Notes: generated by a model not told the origin, from the letters alone. A stretch of DNA of 64,000 nt from Barnesiella intestinihominis YIT 11860 (GCF_000296465.1 NZ_JH815203.1:496001-560000); one strand, 5' to 3'. Counted from the stretch's first letter, positions 46,017 through 55,142 are shown. Numbers and translations: made by a program.

Positions 46017-46520
46017 TACATCAAAAGGTTTAATTATAACTGTGTTTATGTTTACAACCCTATTCCCCCTTTTATCAAGGGGCAGAAAAGGAATTTGCAA
46101 ATTAAAAGATTATTTTCCATTATACAAACTTCTACGTTGGGAATATTTATTACAATCGTGTTAAATTGTAACCCTATATAAAATGTTAATTATCGGACAA
46201 AATGCAAGAAATTTTGGGAAATAAGCTAACTTTCAAGTTATTAAACCTATCACTATGTTAAAAATACCTTTCTAAACGACAACTGCTAAATCATATCTCA
46301 CCCATCGTCCTAATACATTATCGCCATCACAAACATTAAAGCTAATGATGATATATGATTCTTACGAACGTCGCACACGGAAAGATGTCTTTAAACGCAT
46401 TTCTTCCTACCGATAGAGATTTATTCCTAAAAAAATTTCGCTTATTTGTCAAATTAGAGTTATCTTGCGCCACATTTTAATTTAAGTCGAAAATTTCAAA
46501 AACAAAATTCCACACGAACT
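46017..46520. other. Divergent intergenic region (TonB receptor / EEP enzyme)
   Basis: 504 bp without credible ORF. A small C-rich hairpin (around 46064-46082) is in the receptor leader. For the plus strand, a degenerate -7-like TATCTTGC (46461-46468) precedes the EEP gene by ~50 bp. No strong consensus promoter is seen on either strand, so activator-dependent (sigma-factor or two-component) promoters are likely. Confidence 0.35.
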
Positions 46521-47576
46521 ATGAAAAAAATAGGATTCTTGCTATTAGCCGTATTCTTGACAGGAGTGACTGTTACACAAGCACAAAAGAAACAATACGC
46601 TATATATGCGGTAGCATTCTACAATCTTGAAAACCTGTTCGACACGATTAATCAGCCGAATACGAACGACGAAGAATTTACGCCTTCGGGGTCGTACCGT
46701 TGGGGCGGATTAAAATATCGGAATAAACTCAACAACCTAGCTTATGCGATTAGCAATTTTGCCACAGACAACAGCAGCCCGTTCAAATTAAAAAACGGAC
46801 CTGCCGTTATCGGCGTATCGGAAATAGAAAACGAACAAGTATTGGAAGATTTGATTCATACCGGCGAATTATCCAAACGAAACTATGGAATCGTACATTA
46901 CGACTCTCCCGATTTTAGAGGAATCGATGTGGGTCTTATATACGACAAAGACCAATTTACACTCGAATCGAGCCGTAGCGCACGACTTCATACCCCTCAA
47001 TTCCCCGACCTACGTACTCGCGACCAATTAGTTGTTTCGGGAATATTGGCCGGCGAACGGGTACACTTTATTGTCAACCACTGGCCTTCAAGACTCGGCG
47101 GAGAAAAACAATCGAGCCCAAAACGGGAAGCCGCTGCCGCACTGACCAAACATTTGGCTGACTCTCTTTTAGCGGCCGACCCCGACTCGAAAGTCATCAT
47201 TATGGGCGACCTCAACGACGACCCGTCGAACCGCAGTTGCAAAACCGTATTAGGGGCCAAAAAGAAACAACAAGAAGTTCAGGCTGGCGGATATTTCAAT
47301 ACCATGTGGGAAATGTTCGACAAAGGCATAGGCACGTTGGCTTATAACGGTTCTTGGAACTTATTCGACCAAATTATTATTTCGGGGAACCTGTTAGGTA
47401 AAGATCGCTCCACCTTGAAATATATCCGGTCGGAAGTATTCAACCGGGATTTTCTAAAACAAAAAGAAGGCAAGTACAAGGGTTATCCTTTGCGAACCCA
47501 TGCTGCGGGAGTTTATCTAAATGGTTACAGCGACCACTTCCCCACTCTCATCTATTTAGCCAAAGAGATAAAATAA
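46521..47576 (+). CDS. Secreted endonuclease/exonuclease/phosphatase-family protein
   Basis: 351 aa, signal peptide 1-21 (VTVTQAQ). EEP fold motifs in order: FYNLENLFD (~33-41, Asn for metal), VSEIENEQV (Glu metal ligand), RGIDVGLIYD, VNHWPSRLGG (His/Asn pair), IMGDLNDDP (catalytic Asp/Asn), NLFDQIIIS and the terminal GYSDHFP (Asp-His). All catalytic positions are present, so it should be an active extracytoplasmic phosphodiesterase or nuclease. It is divergent from the TonB receptor operon; their linkage suggests that the enzyme makes what the receptor imports. Confidence 0.88.
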   Translation: MKKIGFLLLAVFLTGVTVTQAQKKQYAIYAVAFYNLENLFDTINQPNTNDEEFTPSGSYRWGGLKYRNKLNNLAYAISNFATDNSSPFKLKNGPAVIGVSEIENEQVLEDLIHTGELSKRNYGIVHYDSPDFRGIDVGLIYDKDQFTLESSRSARLHTPQFPDLRTRDQLVVSGILAGERVHFIVNHWPSRLGGEKQSSPKREAAAALTKHLADSLLAADPDSKVIIMGDLNDDPSNRSCKTVLGAKKKQQEVQAGGYFNTMWEMFDKGIGTLAYNGSWNLFDQIIISGNLLGKDRSTLKYIRSEVFNRDFLKQKEGKYKGYPLRTHAAGVYLNGYSDHFPTLIYLAKEIK

Positions 47577-47593
47577 ATAAAGCTCGAAACACA

Positions 47594-47631
47594 AAAAGAG
47601 GGGTGATATTGTTTTCTATCACCCCTCTTTT
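47594..47631. terminator. Bidirectional intrinsic terminator
   Basis: 15-bp perfect stem (47594-47608 with 47617-47631), 8-nt loop, between the stops at 47576 (+) and 47646 (-). Confidence 0.9.
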
Positions 47632-47645
47632 CATTTTCTCCGGAA

Positions 47646-48530
47646 TTAAAATATAACACGACGAGTTATCCTATCTTCATTCGATGACAATACGATAACA
47701 TAAATTCCTCTGGGATAATCGGCTGTCGACAAAACAATCTTCCCCCGACCATCTAAGTATTCACACCAAACCATACGACCAGAAATATCGACTAATTCGA
47801 TCATTCGAAATTTTGTATCATTCACAGCAATCTCTAAATTTCTGCCATTTCGAATGATAACTATATCATCATCTCTATCCACCTCTTCAATTCCGCTATA
47901 ACAAGGATCATTCACCGCATCCGACGTTTCATATTCGATGTTACCGTCAGGACCTTTGACATAAACCAATTTATCCTGAGTATCCAACCCACTCACATCG
48001 GTAGAACAACCCGGGCGCAGCAAATCACCGTCTTCTACTCCTATCCCTTCTATCCACAAGACCTTATCTCCCGTCCAAAATCGCTGCCGAAGTGTATTGG
48101 CGATCTCTACCGTATCAATTTTACTAATTGTCGAAGATACGGATTTCTGAGTAATCCAATCGAAACGAGTGATGGTCTCACCCTCCTTTACTCCGAAATC
48201 ATAAATAAGATATTCCCTATCACACAAACTCTCGACAGGCATAAGGAGTTTATTAAAAGTTATATAAACCTGTTTCCCGGATTCTCGGATAAAAGCCAAA
48301 TTTTCATCGGCCGTCTCCGAACAAGACTTAAAAGTGTAAAACTTTTTATACGCAATGTTATTGACAATGGTATCGGCTTGTATCAGATTTCGATAATAAC
48401 TCTTTCCGAATAATTGCTGGGAATATCCCCACTCGACACCGTCTCGCACCAAAGGGATATATTCATAATGCGCAGCTTTTATATTCCCGACCACAGCGAA
48501 CAAAAGAACTAACAACGTAATTTTTCTCAT
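47646..48530 (-). CDS. Secreted protein with T9SS C-terminal sorting domain, 294 aa
   Basis: Start placed at 48530 (MRKITLLVLL), giving a signal peptide ending GNIKAA; the 20 codons upstream lack signal character. The body is beta-rich: WGYSQQLFGKSYYRNL, TIVNNIAYKKFYTF, VYITFNKLLMPVESLCDREYLIYDFGV, a pattern common in short uncharacterised T9SS cargo. The last ~75 residues (IVIIRNGRNLEIAV ... MIELVDISGRMVW ... YPRGIYVIVLSS ... TRRVIF) are a type A sorting domain. Function unknown; single gene. Confidence 0.75.
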   Translation of the reverse strand: MRKITLLVLLFAVVGNIKAAHYEYIPLVRDGVEWGYSQQLFGKSYYRNLIQADTIVNNIAYKKFYTFKSCSETADENLAFIRESGKQVYITFNKLLMPVESLCDREYLIYDFGVKEGETITRFDWITQKSVSSTISKIDTVEIANTLRQRFWTGDKVLWIEGIGVEDGDLLRPGCSTDVSGLDTQDKLVYVKGPDGNIEYETSDAVNDPCYSGIEEVDRDDDIVIIRNGRNLEIAVNDTKFRMIELVDISGRMVWCEYLDGRGKIVLSTADYPRGIYVIVLSSNEDRITRRVIF

Positions 48531-48762
48531 AATTATCACTTTTTCTTTAAGGTAATGAAATAATTTATTTGTAAAAATAATATATATCATTGAATGAATC
48601 TATTTTTATTCAATCTTTTTACCGAGATTGCGATTTCTACAAAAACATGAAAATAGACTGTAACCCTACGCAACCAAATAAATTGGTTTCTGCTCTCATT
48701 TGCACCATCTTTGCGCAGGATGCGAAAATAGGCTACATTCGGCAAAGTCAAGCGAGCTTGCT

Positions 48763-48787
48763 TTTGCCCTCATTTGCACTATCTTTG
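48763..48787 (+). promoter_or_regulatory. Promoter region of the BASS-type transporter (tandem boxes)
   Basis: -7 box TATCTTTG at 48780-48787, 28 bp before the ATG at 48815. The stretch CTCATTTGCACTATCTTTGC (48769-48788) repeats an almost identical block at 48695-48714 that has CATCTTTG. -33 candidates are TTTG 48763-48766 (13 bp) or TTG 48758-48760 (19 bp). Confidence 0.6.
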
Positions 48788-48814
48788 CATCGAATTTTCA
48801 AAAGGGATTGCCCC

Positions 48815-49732
48815 ATGACTCAGAAAGCGAAAACTTATATGCTACCCGTCGCAATGGCTACCGGAAGTTTGGCGGGATATTTACTCCCCGACCTTACAGC
48901 CCGATGGGCTACACTTCTGGCCCCTATCCTTATTTTTGCTATGCTGTTGGTTACCTACTGTAAAATTTCCCCAAACGATCTACATATAAAACCTCTACAC
49001 GGCTGGCTTCTCGCTGTTCAGATTATCGGTGGATTAACCATATTCGGTGCGCTTTATTTTTGGGATCCTATCATAGCGGAAGGAACTTTCATCTGCCTTT
49101 TCTGTCCCACAGCGACAGCCGCTCCCGTCATTACCGGAATGCTCGGAGGAAATGTCCCGACACTAATTTCATACAGTCTAATCAGCAATATGGCTGTGGC
49201 CATTTTATCGCCGATTATTTTTTCGTTCATGGGAATACATGCCGACATCTCTTTCTTCGACGCTTTCCTGACTATATGCAGTAAAGTGTTACCACTGCTT
49301 ATCCTACCCTTAGGAGTGGCAATCCTCTTACGACAATGCCTACCCAAAATCCACACGGTACTGAATAAGCGGCAATCTCTATCGTTTTACATGTGGGCAG
49401 TTTCGCTTTTTCTTGTAGTGGGCAAAGCGGTCACATTCATCATCGGACAAGGGAGGGAAGCTATACCTCTCGAAATCGCTATCGCCCTCCTCTCTTTGAT
49501 CGTTTGTATAGGACAATTTTATATAGGGCGAAAATTAGGTGGACGATACGGCGATAAAATTTCAGGAGCGCAAGGATTGGGACAGAAAAACACCGTGCTT
49601 GCCATTTGGCTGGCACTCACTTATTTGTCGCCTATCACATCGATAGGCCCGGCATCATATATCATCTGGCAGAACAGCATCAATAGCTATCAACTTTACT
49701 TGAAAGAAAAGCAGACAATGAAAGGCTCTTAG
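48815..49732 (+). CDS. BASS-type (bile acid:sodium symporter-like) transporter
   Basis: 305 aa from ATG 48815; the open frame reaches back to 48590 but crosses the promoter boxes, so the longer start was rejected. Nine to ten membrane helices. ICLFCPTATAAPVITGMLGGN resembles the crossover motif of BASS/AEC carriers, and the C-terminal GQKNTVLAIWLALTYLSPITS matches the second repeat's conserved segment. It probably moves an organic anion with Na+ across the inner membrane; substrate unknown (bile acid transport is not implied). Single gene. Confidence 0.8.
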   Translation: MTQKAKTYMLPVAMATGSLAGYLLPDLTARWATLLAPILIFAMLLVTYCKISPNDLHIKPLHGWLLAVQIIGGLTIFGALYFWDPIIAEGTFICLFCPTATAAPVITGMLGGNVPTLISYSLISNMAVAILSPIIFSFMGIHADISFFDAFLTICSKVLPLLILPLGVAILLRQCLPKIHTVLNKRQSLSFYMWAVSLFLVVGKAVTFIIGQGREAIPLEIAIALLSLIVCIGQFYIGRKLGGRYGDKISGAQGLGQKNTVLAIWLALTYLSPITSIGPASYIIWQNSINSYQLYLKEKQTMKGS

Positions 49733-49810
49733 AAACTGTTTTCATTTTTTCAAATCGAATCTTTTCCGGTCGAACGACCTCAAAACTATTCCAAATTCAA
49801 ACATAAAAAG

Positions 49811-51169
49811 CTAATTTTCCTCTTCCTCCTCATTCACCGCCGGAAGATTCTTTTTCGCTTTCACCCCCATGACTTTAAGTTTCTCTACACGTCCTATCAG
49901 ATTTCCGTTGCCGGTTTTCAGTTTCTTCATGGCATCGGTATAAGCCATAGCCGTCGTATTCAACGATTTACCAATCTTCTCCATATCATCGACAAAACCG
50001 GCGAACTTATCGTACAATTTTCCGCCCTCCTCGGCTATATCGATTGCATTGCGGGTCTGCTTGTCCCGTTGCCACAAATCGGCTACGAGTTTCAGTGCGG
50101 CAATCAAATTTGTCGGGCTCAACAAAAGCACCTTCTTTTCATAGGCATATTGCCACAAAGCGTGATCGGCCTGCATTGCAGCCAGATAGGCAGCCTCGTT
50201 GGGAATAAACATCATTACATGATCGCCTTTCCCGACATAATCTTGATAGCTCTTCCCGGCCAGCTCGTCTATATGTTTCCTCACCGATACCAAATGCTGC
50301 TTCAATGCCAATCGAGCTTCGTCGGCATCTTCCGCATTGACGTAATTGACATAAGCCGTGAGAGATACTTTCGAGTCGATCACCATTTGATGATTTTCTC
50401 CACCGGGATAACGGATAATGACATCAGGACGCATCTTCCGCCCATCGGAGCCCTGTATGGTATGCCCCTCTTCGTCTCGCAAAGTTTCCTGTCTGAAATA
50501 TTCCCGATCTTTTTCAAGTCCCGATTTTTCGAGAATACTTTCCAATATCATCTCCCCCCAGTCACCCTGTATTTTGGAATCTCCACGCAGAGCATGAGTC
50601 AGCTGTTTTGCCTCCTCACCTATGGATTCGCTTCTCTCTACCAGTTCTTTAATCTGTTCTTTCAACGAAAACCGTTCGCGAGCCTCATTATTATAAGTTT
50701 CTTCCACGGTCTTTTTAAATCCCTCCAAACGCTCTTTCAAGGGATTGAGTATTTCGGCGAGACGTTCGTGGTTCATCTCGGAAAAACTCTTCGATTTCTC
50801 CTGCAATATCTCGTTAGCCAGTACCTTGAACTCGTTGTTCATCTCTTGCCGGATACGTTGGACTTCCTGCTTTTGAACTTCCATATTTTCGGAAAGCATT
50901 TGATTACGAGCTTGTAAATCGCCTTTCTCACGATTGAGTTTCTCTCGCTCCCGATTAGCAAAATCGAGTTGTGCCTGTACCTCGGCCAACCGCGCCGTAC
51001 AGCTTTTCACCTGCGCCTCCAACACACCGTTGCGTACCTTCAAGTCAGCCGCCTCGCTTTCGCGTACCGCCAGCGACTGCTGCCACCCTTTACGACTCGA
51101 ATTATACACGACAAAAAATACCACGGTAGCAACCAAAGCCACCAATATACCAACCCCTACTGCTATCAT
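49811..51169 (-). CDS. rmuC: DNA recombination protein RmuC
   Basis: 452 aa. One N-terminal membrane helix (IAVGVGILVALVATVVFFVVYN), then a long coiled coil (~30-150), then the RmuC nuclease-like core: SKIQGDWGEMILESILEKSGL, MRPDVIIRYPGG, VIDSKVSLTAYVNYVNA, ELAGKSYQDYVGKGDHVMMFIPNEAAYLAA. The D/E-x-K-type residues in the core agree with the PD-(D/E)XK-like fold. It limits inversions at short repeats and has been linked to phage defence and recombination in other bacteria. Encoded 6 bp after the SGNH lipoprotein, likely one operon. Confidence 0.95.
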   Translation of the reverse strand: MIAVGVGILVALVATVVFFVVYNSSRKGWQQSLAVRESEAADLKVRNGVLEAQVKSCTARLAEVQAQLDFANREREKLNREKGDLQARNQMLSENMEVQKQEVQRIRQEMNNEFKVLANEILQEKSKSFSEMNHERLAEILNPLKERLEGFKKTVEETYNNEARERFSLKEQIKELVERSESIGEEAKQLTHALRGDSKIQGDWGEMILESILEKSGLEKDREYFRQETLRDEEGHTIQGSDGRKMRPDVIIRYPGGENHQMVIDSKVSLTAYVNYVNAEDADEARLALKQHLVSVRKHIDELAGKSYQDYVGKGDHVMMFIPNEAAYLAAMQADHALWQYAYEKKVLLLSPTNLIAALKLVADLWQRDKQTRNAIDIAEEGGKLYDKFAGFVDDMEKIGKSLNTTAMAYTDAMKKLKTGNGNLIGRVEKLKVMGVKAKKNLPAVNEEEEEN

Positions 51170-51175
51170 AATGAT

Positions 51176-52060
51176 CTAATCTATATTCAACACCTCAAAA
51201 AATCGTTGTGCAATCTGCTCGAACCCGTTATTACCCGGATGAGAAGCGATATCCTTATCGGTAGTTATCGTTTCATATCCTTGCCAAGTCAATGTTTTAG
51301 CCTCGGCATTATCGCTATAACTTTCCGTTTGCACAATGGCTTTGTATTTCTTTCCACCGACATTAAAATCTATTTGTAACCGATTATCCGACAACACGGT
51401 ATAACGAGTATAATTCAAGGACTGAGAGGTCGGGTCCACACGGGTGATAACCGTACCTATCAAACTGCGATTACCGGCTTTGTTAATGCCGTCTATCGCT
51501 ACGAGGGTCACGGCATATTGTTTACACGCATTTTTTACAGACTTGATGACACTATTCGATACATACCAGCCATAAATCCACACGATACGAGCCCGAGGCG
51601 CATAGGCTTTTATGGTTGCTATCAGCTCTTTTGCCCCTTGCTCGAAGGCCTCTCTTTTTCTCGATGTATTTACATTATCGCCAATCTGTATAACGACCAA
51701 ATCCAAATCGTCCCTCAACACGGGGCACAATCTATTATCCAACCAATTCATCTGTTGAGCCCGGTTTTCACAAGCCTCAAAATCGACTCCCGATAATTTC
51801 GTATCGGTATAGGCTGGATTGGCTTTTAAAAACTTTCTTTGGATAACGGCATGATAATCGCTCGTCGAGTCGGTCGCATTCATTCCGAAAGCGCCATTAC
51901 CCAATAGCAAAGAATTCCCGATAAACAGGGCCTTATCAGGCATTTCAAATTTTCCATGATCGAAAATCAAGTCGGTTAGTTCCTCTCCAAAAAATTTGTC
52001 GCACGAGACCATCGTTATCGACAAAATGATAAGGCATAAGTAAGAAGAGAAATATTTCAT
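51176..52060 (-). CDS. SGNH/GDSL-type hydrolase lipoprotein
   Basis: 294 aa from ATG 52060 (MKYFSSYLCLIILSITMVSC); the upstream 23 codons cross the promoter. Lipobox ITMVSC. SGNH blocks: FIGNSLLLGNG (nucleophile Ser, block I), VVIQIGDNVN (block III) and DIASHPGNNGFEQIA (Asp-His, block V). About 100 residues between blocks III and V form an inserted beta region. Likely a periplasmic esterase or acyl-hydrolase on a glycan; substrate unknown. It shares a promoter with the downstream rmuC. Confidence 0.82.
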   Translation of the reverse strand: MKYFSSYLCLIILSITMVSCDKFFGEELTDLIFDHGKFEMPDKALFIGNSLLLGNGAFGMNATDSTSDYHAVIQRKFLKANPAYTDTKLSGVDFEACENRAQQMNWLDNRLCPVLRDDLDLVVIQIGDNVNTSRKREAFEQGAKELIATIKAYAPRARIVWIYGWYVSNSVIKSVKNACKQYAVTLVAIDGINKAGNRSLIGTVITRVDPTSQSLNYTRYTVLSDNRLQIDFNVGGKKYKAIVQTESYSDNAEAKTLTWQGYETITTDKDIASHPGNNGFEQIAQRFFEVLNID

Positions 52061-52098
52061 AAGCCTATACAAACAATTGTATTTGAACAATGTGACAA

Positions 52099-52130
52099 CA
52101 AAGATATTAAATAACACGAACAGAGGCAAA
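52099..52130 (-). promoter_or_regulatory. Promoter of the SGNH lipoprotein-rmuC operon
   Basis: On the minus strand, TTTG (plus 52127-52130), 20 bp, TATCTTTG (plus 52099-52106): a perfect match, about 39 bp before the ATG at 52060. Confidence 0.88.
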
Positions 52131-52212
52131 CGAAAAAATCATTCCCGCATAAATATTCTGCATCACACCTCTACAAACAGACGATAAATTTCACTATTCA
52201 CACTTTTATAAT

Positions 52213-52220
52213 TACTTTTG
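52213..52220 (+). promoter_or_regulatory. Promoter of the DUF695 gene
   Basis: TACTTTTG (TAnnTTTG), 28 bp before the ATG at 52248; a TTTC at 52189-52192 stands 20 bp upstream as an imperfect -33. Confidence 0.65.
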
Positions 52221-52247
52221 TACAAGTAACCGACAAAATTCCAACGC

Positions 52248-52706
52248 ATGAAATTAGGAGATGTATGGTTCTCGGCCATTGCCGAAGCCGAAAACAGTGA
52301 CCGCATGATTGTCGTTTCGGGACGTACCGAGATAGAACCGTTCATTCAATCGGGCAAGTTCAAAGAACGTGTTGAAATCACATGGAAATACGAGGCCGAT
52401 AGTAAAGGTATGCCCAATGAGACTACCGGGAAACTGATGGAAGAAGTGCAGACCGTATTGAAACAGGCTATGGAAAAAGATAAACTGGCCATTTTCACAG
52501 GAATCTATACCGGAGACGGCGAACGCACATGGGTATTTTATACCCGCAATATACCGGCATTCGGACGTATGCTCAACGAAACTCTCGCTCCGTTCGAAAC
52601 GTTACCTCTCACCATCTATACCGAGAAAGACCCCGAATGGAACGAATATCGGGAAATGTGCGAGCTTCAAGATCAGGATAATGACGATGAAGATCTCGAT
52701 GAATGA
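52248..52706 (+). CDS. DUF695 family protein
   Basis: 152 aa, soluble and acidic. The family hallmark is the C-terminal half: FTGIYTGDGERTWVFYTRNIPAFGRML and LPLTIYTEKDPEWNEYREM. No signal peptide; the extreme C-terminus is a run of Asp/Glu. DUF695 has no assigned activity. The BspA-like lipoprotein gene follows 32 bp later and may be co-transcribed. Confidence 0.88.
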   Translation: MKLGDVWFSAIAEAENSDRMIVVSGRTEIEPFIQSGKFKERVEITWKYEADSKGMPNETTGKLMEEVQTVLKQAMEKDKLAIFTGIYTGDGERTWVFYTRNIPAFGRMLNETLAPFETLPLTIYTEKDPEWNEYREMCELQDQDNDDEDLDE

Positions 52707-52738
52707 AAGCGATACGGCATTGAACGTCCATTCGCACA

Positions 52739-53758
52739 ATGAAAAAAGCGCTCTTACATATAGGCATATTCATTCTGTTTTCGGCTCAAATGGCATGCTC
52801 ACATGGAGAAGACGAACCGGAAGATATTACTACTATCTCTGTCAATAAACCGGGCTCCCTATCTGAAATCATCGCGCCGAGCCAACGAGGCAGTATTACT
52901 AAATTAGCCGTAAAAGGATCTCTAAATTATAGCGATATTTCCTATATCCGCCAAATGCCGGAATTACTTTACTTAGATGTAGGAAACGTCGTACTGCCCA
53001 ACAACTACTTCCCAGATAATGCCATTTCCAGCCATGAAAAATTAGAGGCCGTGATTCTCCCTGTATCGCTCAATTCTATCGGAGCATCGGCATTTCGATG
53101 GTGCGAAAGGTTGCAAGCCGTCCGCCTGCCCAAAAAACTTAAATCCATCGGAGCGTATGCATTCGCCGGCTGTATCAATCTGTACGATATAGAATTACCC
53201 AACTCTTTGCTATATCTCGAAAAATATGCCTTTTCCGGTTGTAAAAGTTTATATACCTTGAAAATACCATCGAAATTACAACGTATATCCGACTATACTT
53301 TTTCCAAATGTATCAGCCTTACCGAAATAAAAATACCGGGAAATATCCGGGAAATAGGGTATAAATCATTTTCGGGTTGCAGCGGACTCCGAGAAATTAG
53401 CATCCCCTCGACTGTCAAAACAGTAGGCATCGGAGCCTTTGAAAATTGTACCGAATTAAAGGATATATCCTTGCCAACGACTCTTACCGAAATCAATTAC
53501 TACACATTCTCAGGCTGTACCAGTCTCACTACTCTTACTCTACACAGCAAGCTCACCGCTATCAACAACTATGCTTTCGCCGGATGCAAAAGCCTTACTG
53601 AAATACATTGTAAAAACAGCAACCCGCCTTTAATCGGAGAAAATACATTCCGAGACGTAAACCGCATCGGCTGTAAAATATTCGTCCCGTCGAAACGAGC
53701 GAAGAAAAGTTATAGTACAGCCCTCTATTGGAATGAATTTACCATTTATATAGAATGA
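52739..53758 (+). CDS. BspA-like leucine-rich-repeat (LRR_5) lipoprotein
   Basis: 339 aa. Signal and lipobox FSAQMAC (C20). About eight to nine 23-residue LRR_5 units from ~residue 90 to 300, each like L-x-x-I-x-I-P-x-x-L-x-x-I-G-x-x-A-F-x-x-C, including SIGASAFRWCERLQAVRLP and EINYYTFSGCTSLTTLTL. A C-terminal capping segment is FVPSKRAKKSYSTALYW. This repeat class mediates surface adhesion in oral and gut Bacteroidales (BspA). Anchored as a lipoprotein, unlike its neighbour, which uses T9SS. Confidence 0.88.
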   Translation: MKKALLHIGIFILFSAQMACSHGEDEPEDITTISVNKPGSLSEIIAPSQRGSITKLAVKGSLNYSDISYIRQMPELLYLDVGNVVLPNNYFPDNAISSHEKLEAVILPVSLNSIGASAFRWCERLQAVRLPKKLKSIGAYAFAGCINLYDIELPNSLLYLEKYAFSGCKSLYTLKIPSKLQRISDYTFSKCISLTEIKIPGNIREIGYKSFSGCSGLREISIPSTVKTVGIGAFENCTELKDISLPTTLTEINYYTFSGCTSLTTLTLHSKLTAINNYAFAGCKSLTEIHCKNSNPPLIGENTFRDVNRIGCKIFVPSKRAKKSYSTALYWNEFTIYIE

Positions 53759-53859
53759 TGCCTACTGTTCTTTATTCGAATCAATTATAATGAACAGAAA
53801 TTATAATACTAAAAAACGTATTTTTATCAAATCAAGATTTTAATTTATAATTTTTTCAT

Positions 53860-53867
53860 TATATTTG
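53860..53867 (+). promoter_or_regulatory. -7 box upstream of the second LRR_5 gene
   Basis: TATATTTG, perfect consensus, in an A/T-rich region 84 bp before the ATG at 53952. No clear -33 box. Confidence 0.6.
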
Positions 53868-53951
53868 CACTAAATATAAAAAACAATCTGCTCCATCAAC
53901 CAACAGAACATACACTATTTATATTCTTGTAAAATCCTAAACGATAAAGCC

Positions 53952-55109
53952 ATGAAAAATACATTACTTCGAACAGTCGTTATCTTCGTCGCTCTTTGCA
54001 TTTATCCCAGTATCCACGCTTATGACTTTGAATATGACGGATTCTATTACGACATTACCTCCGATTCGACAGTAAGTGTCACCCATGACCACGGAGATTT
54101 TTATAAGGGCGATATTTCCATACCCAATCAAGCTACGCATAATGGGAAGACTTATCAAGTCACGACTATCGAAGCTAATGCCTTCAAAGGGAAAGAACAA
54201 CTAACTTCTGTACACATATCGAATAGTATAGATTCTATCGGAGATTATGCCTTTTGTGCCTGTCCCCTACTCACACAAGTCTCGCTCGGAGAGGGAATCA
54301 CCTACATGGGCAACGATATTTTTAGAAGCTCAGGATTAACATCTATTACCATCACCCGTAATGTATCTCAAATCGGCCTCTCTCCTTTCTCTGCATGTAC
54401 CCAATTAACCGAAATCAACGTAGATGAGGCAAACCCTTATTTTTCTTCATTAGACGGAGTATTAACAGACAAAAACAGAACTACAATCGTTGCATATCCC
54501 GCAGGAAAAGGGAAGCGTTATATCATACCCGATGGAATCACGAAAATAGGGACACATTCTTTTTTCGCCTGTTATCCAATAACATACATTCATATACCCA
54601 ATAGTGTGAAAACTATCGAACTTTTCGCATTCGCCTCATGCACAGATTTAGACACGGTCATATTGGGCAATAGTGTAGACTCTATTGAAGTAGCTGCGTT
54701 TCGTATTAACGACCGACTAAAAACCATTTATTCTATGAATCCAATTCCTCCCGCAGCACATACCGGAGCATTTGATTCATTTAACTCCTTTTTCATTCAA
54801 TGCACTCTGCACGTACCTGCCGGTAGTTTACAAGCCTACAAAAATGCAGAAGTATGGAAAAATTTCAAAAACATCGTGGAGAATGATTTCACAGGGATAG
54901 AACGATCCACACCGAACAAAGCAAAAATTTTCGGAAATAAGAATAGCATTGCATTTCGAAATATCGAACCGGGTACAGATATAAGTATCTACGACACAAC
55001 CGGGAAATGTATAAAAACATTTGCAATGGACGGAGACAGCGAAATACCCCTCCCCAGCGGTATTTATCTAATCAAATATGCTGGGAGAACCGTAAAAATA
55101 ATATTATAA
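53952..55109 (+). CDS. BspA-like LRR_5 protein with T9SS C-terminal sorting domain
   Basis: 385 aa, signal peptide to SIHAYD (~24). LRR_5 units span ~70-260 (IEANAFKGKEQLTSVHIS, IGDYAFCACPLLTQVSLG, IGTHSFFACYPITYIHIP), then a capping segment LHVPAGSLQAYKNAEVWKNF. The last ~75 residues are a T9SS type A domain: AFRNIEPGTDISIYDTTGKCIK ... PSGIYLIKYAGRTVKIIL. So it is a surface-exposed adhesin-like protein delivered by T9SS. It has its own promoter; a structured repeat follows its stop. Confidence 0.86.
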   Translation: MKNTLLRTVVIFVALCIYPSIHAYDFEYDGFYYDITSDSTVSVTHDHGDFYKGDISIPNQATHNGKTYQVTTIEANAFKGKEQLTSVHISNSIDSIGDYAFCACPLLTQVSLGEGITYMGNDIFRSSGLTSITITRNVSQIGLSPFSACTQLTEINVDEANPYFSSLDGVLTDKNRTTIVAYPAGKGKRYIIPDGITKIGTHSFFACYPITYIHIPNSVKTIELFAFASCTDLDTVILGNSVDSIEVAAFRINDRLKTIYSMNPIPPAAHTGAFDSFNSFFIQCTLHVPAGSLQAYKNAEVWKNFKNIVENDFTGIERSTPNKAKIFGNKNSIAFRNIEPGTDISIYDTTGKCIKTFAMDGDSEIPLPSGIYLIKYAGRTVKIIL

Positions 55110-55142
55110 TCAAATAGGCTCAGTAGAAAATCGGTGAGAGTA

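Noticed and set aside
43002-46100. TonB receptor starting at 46100
   Set aside because: The extra 28 residues precede a proper signal peptide and would bury it; the ATG at 46016 is preferred.
50069-50917. 282-aa plus-strand open frame
   Set aside because: Antisense to rmuC, a well-recognised family; no supporting start signals.
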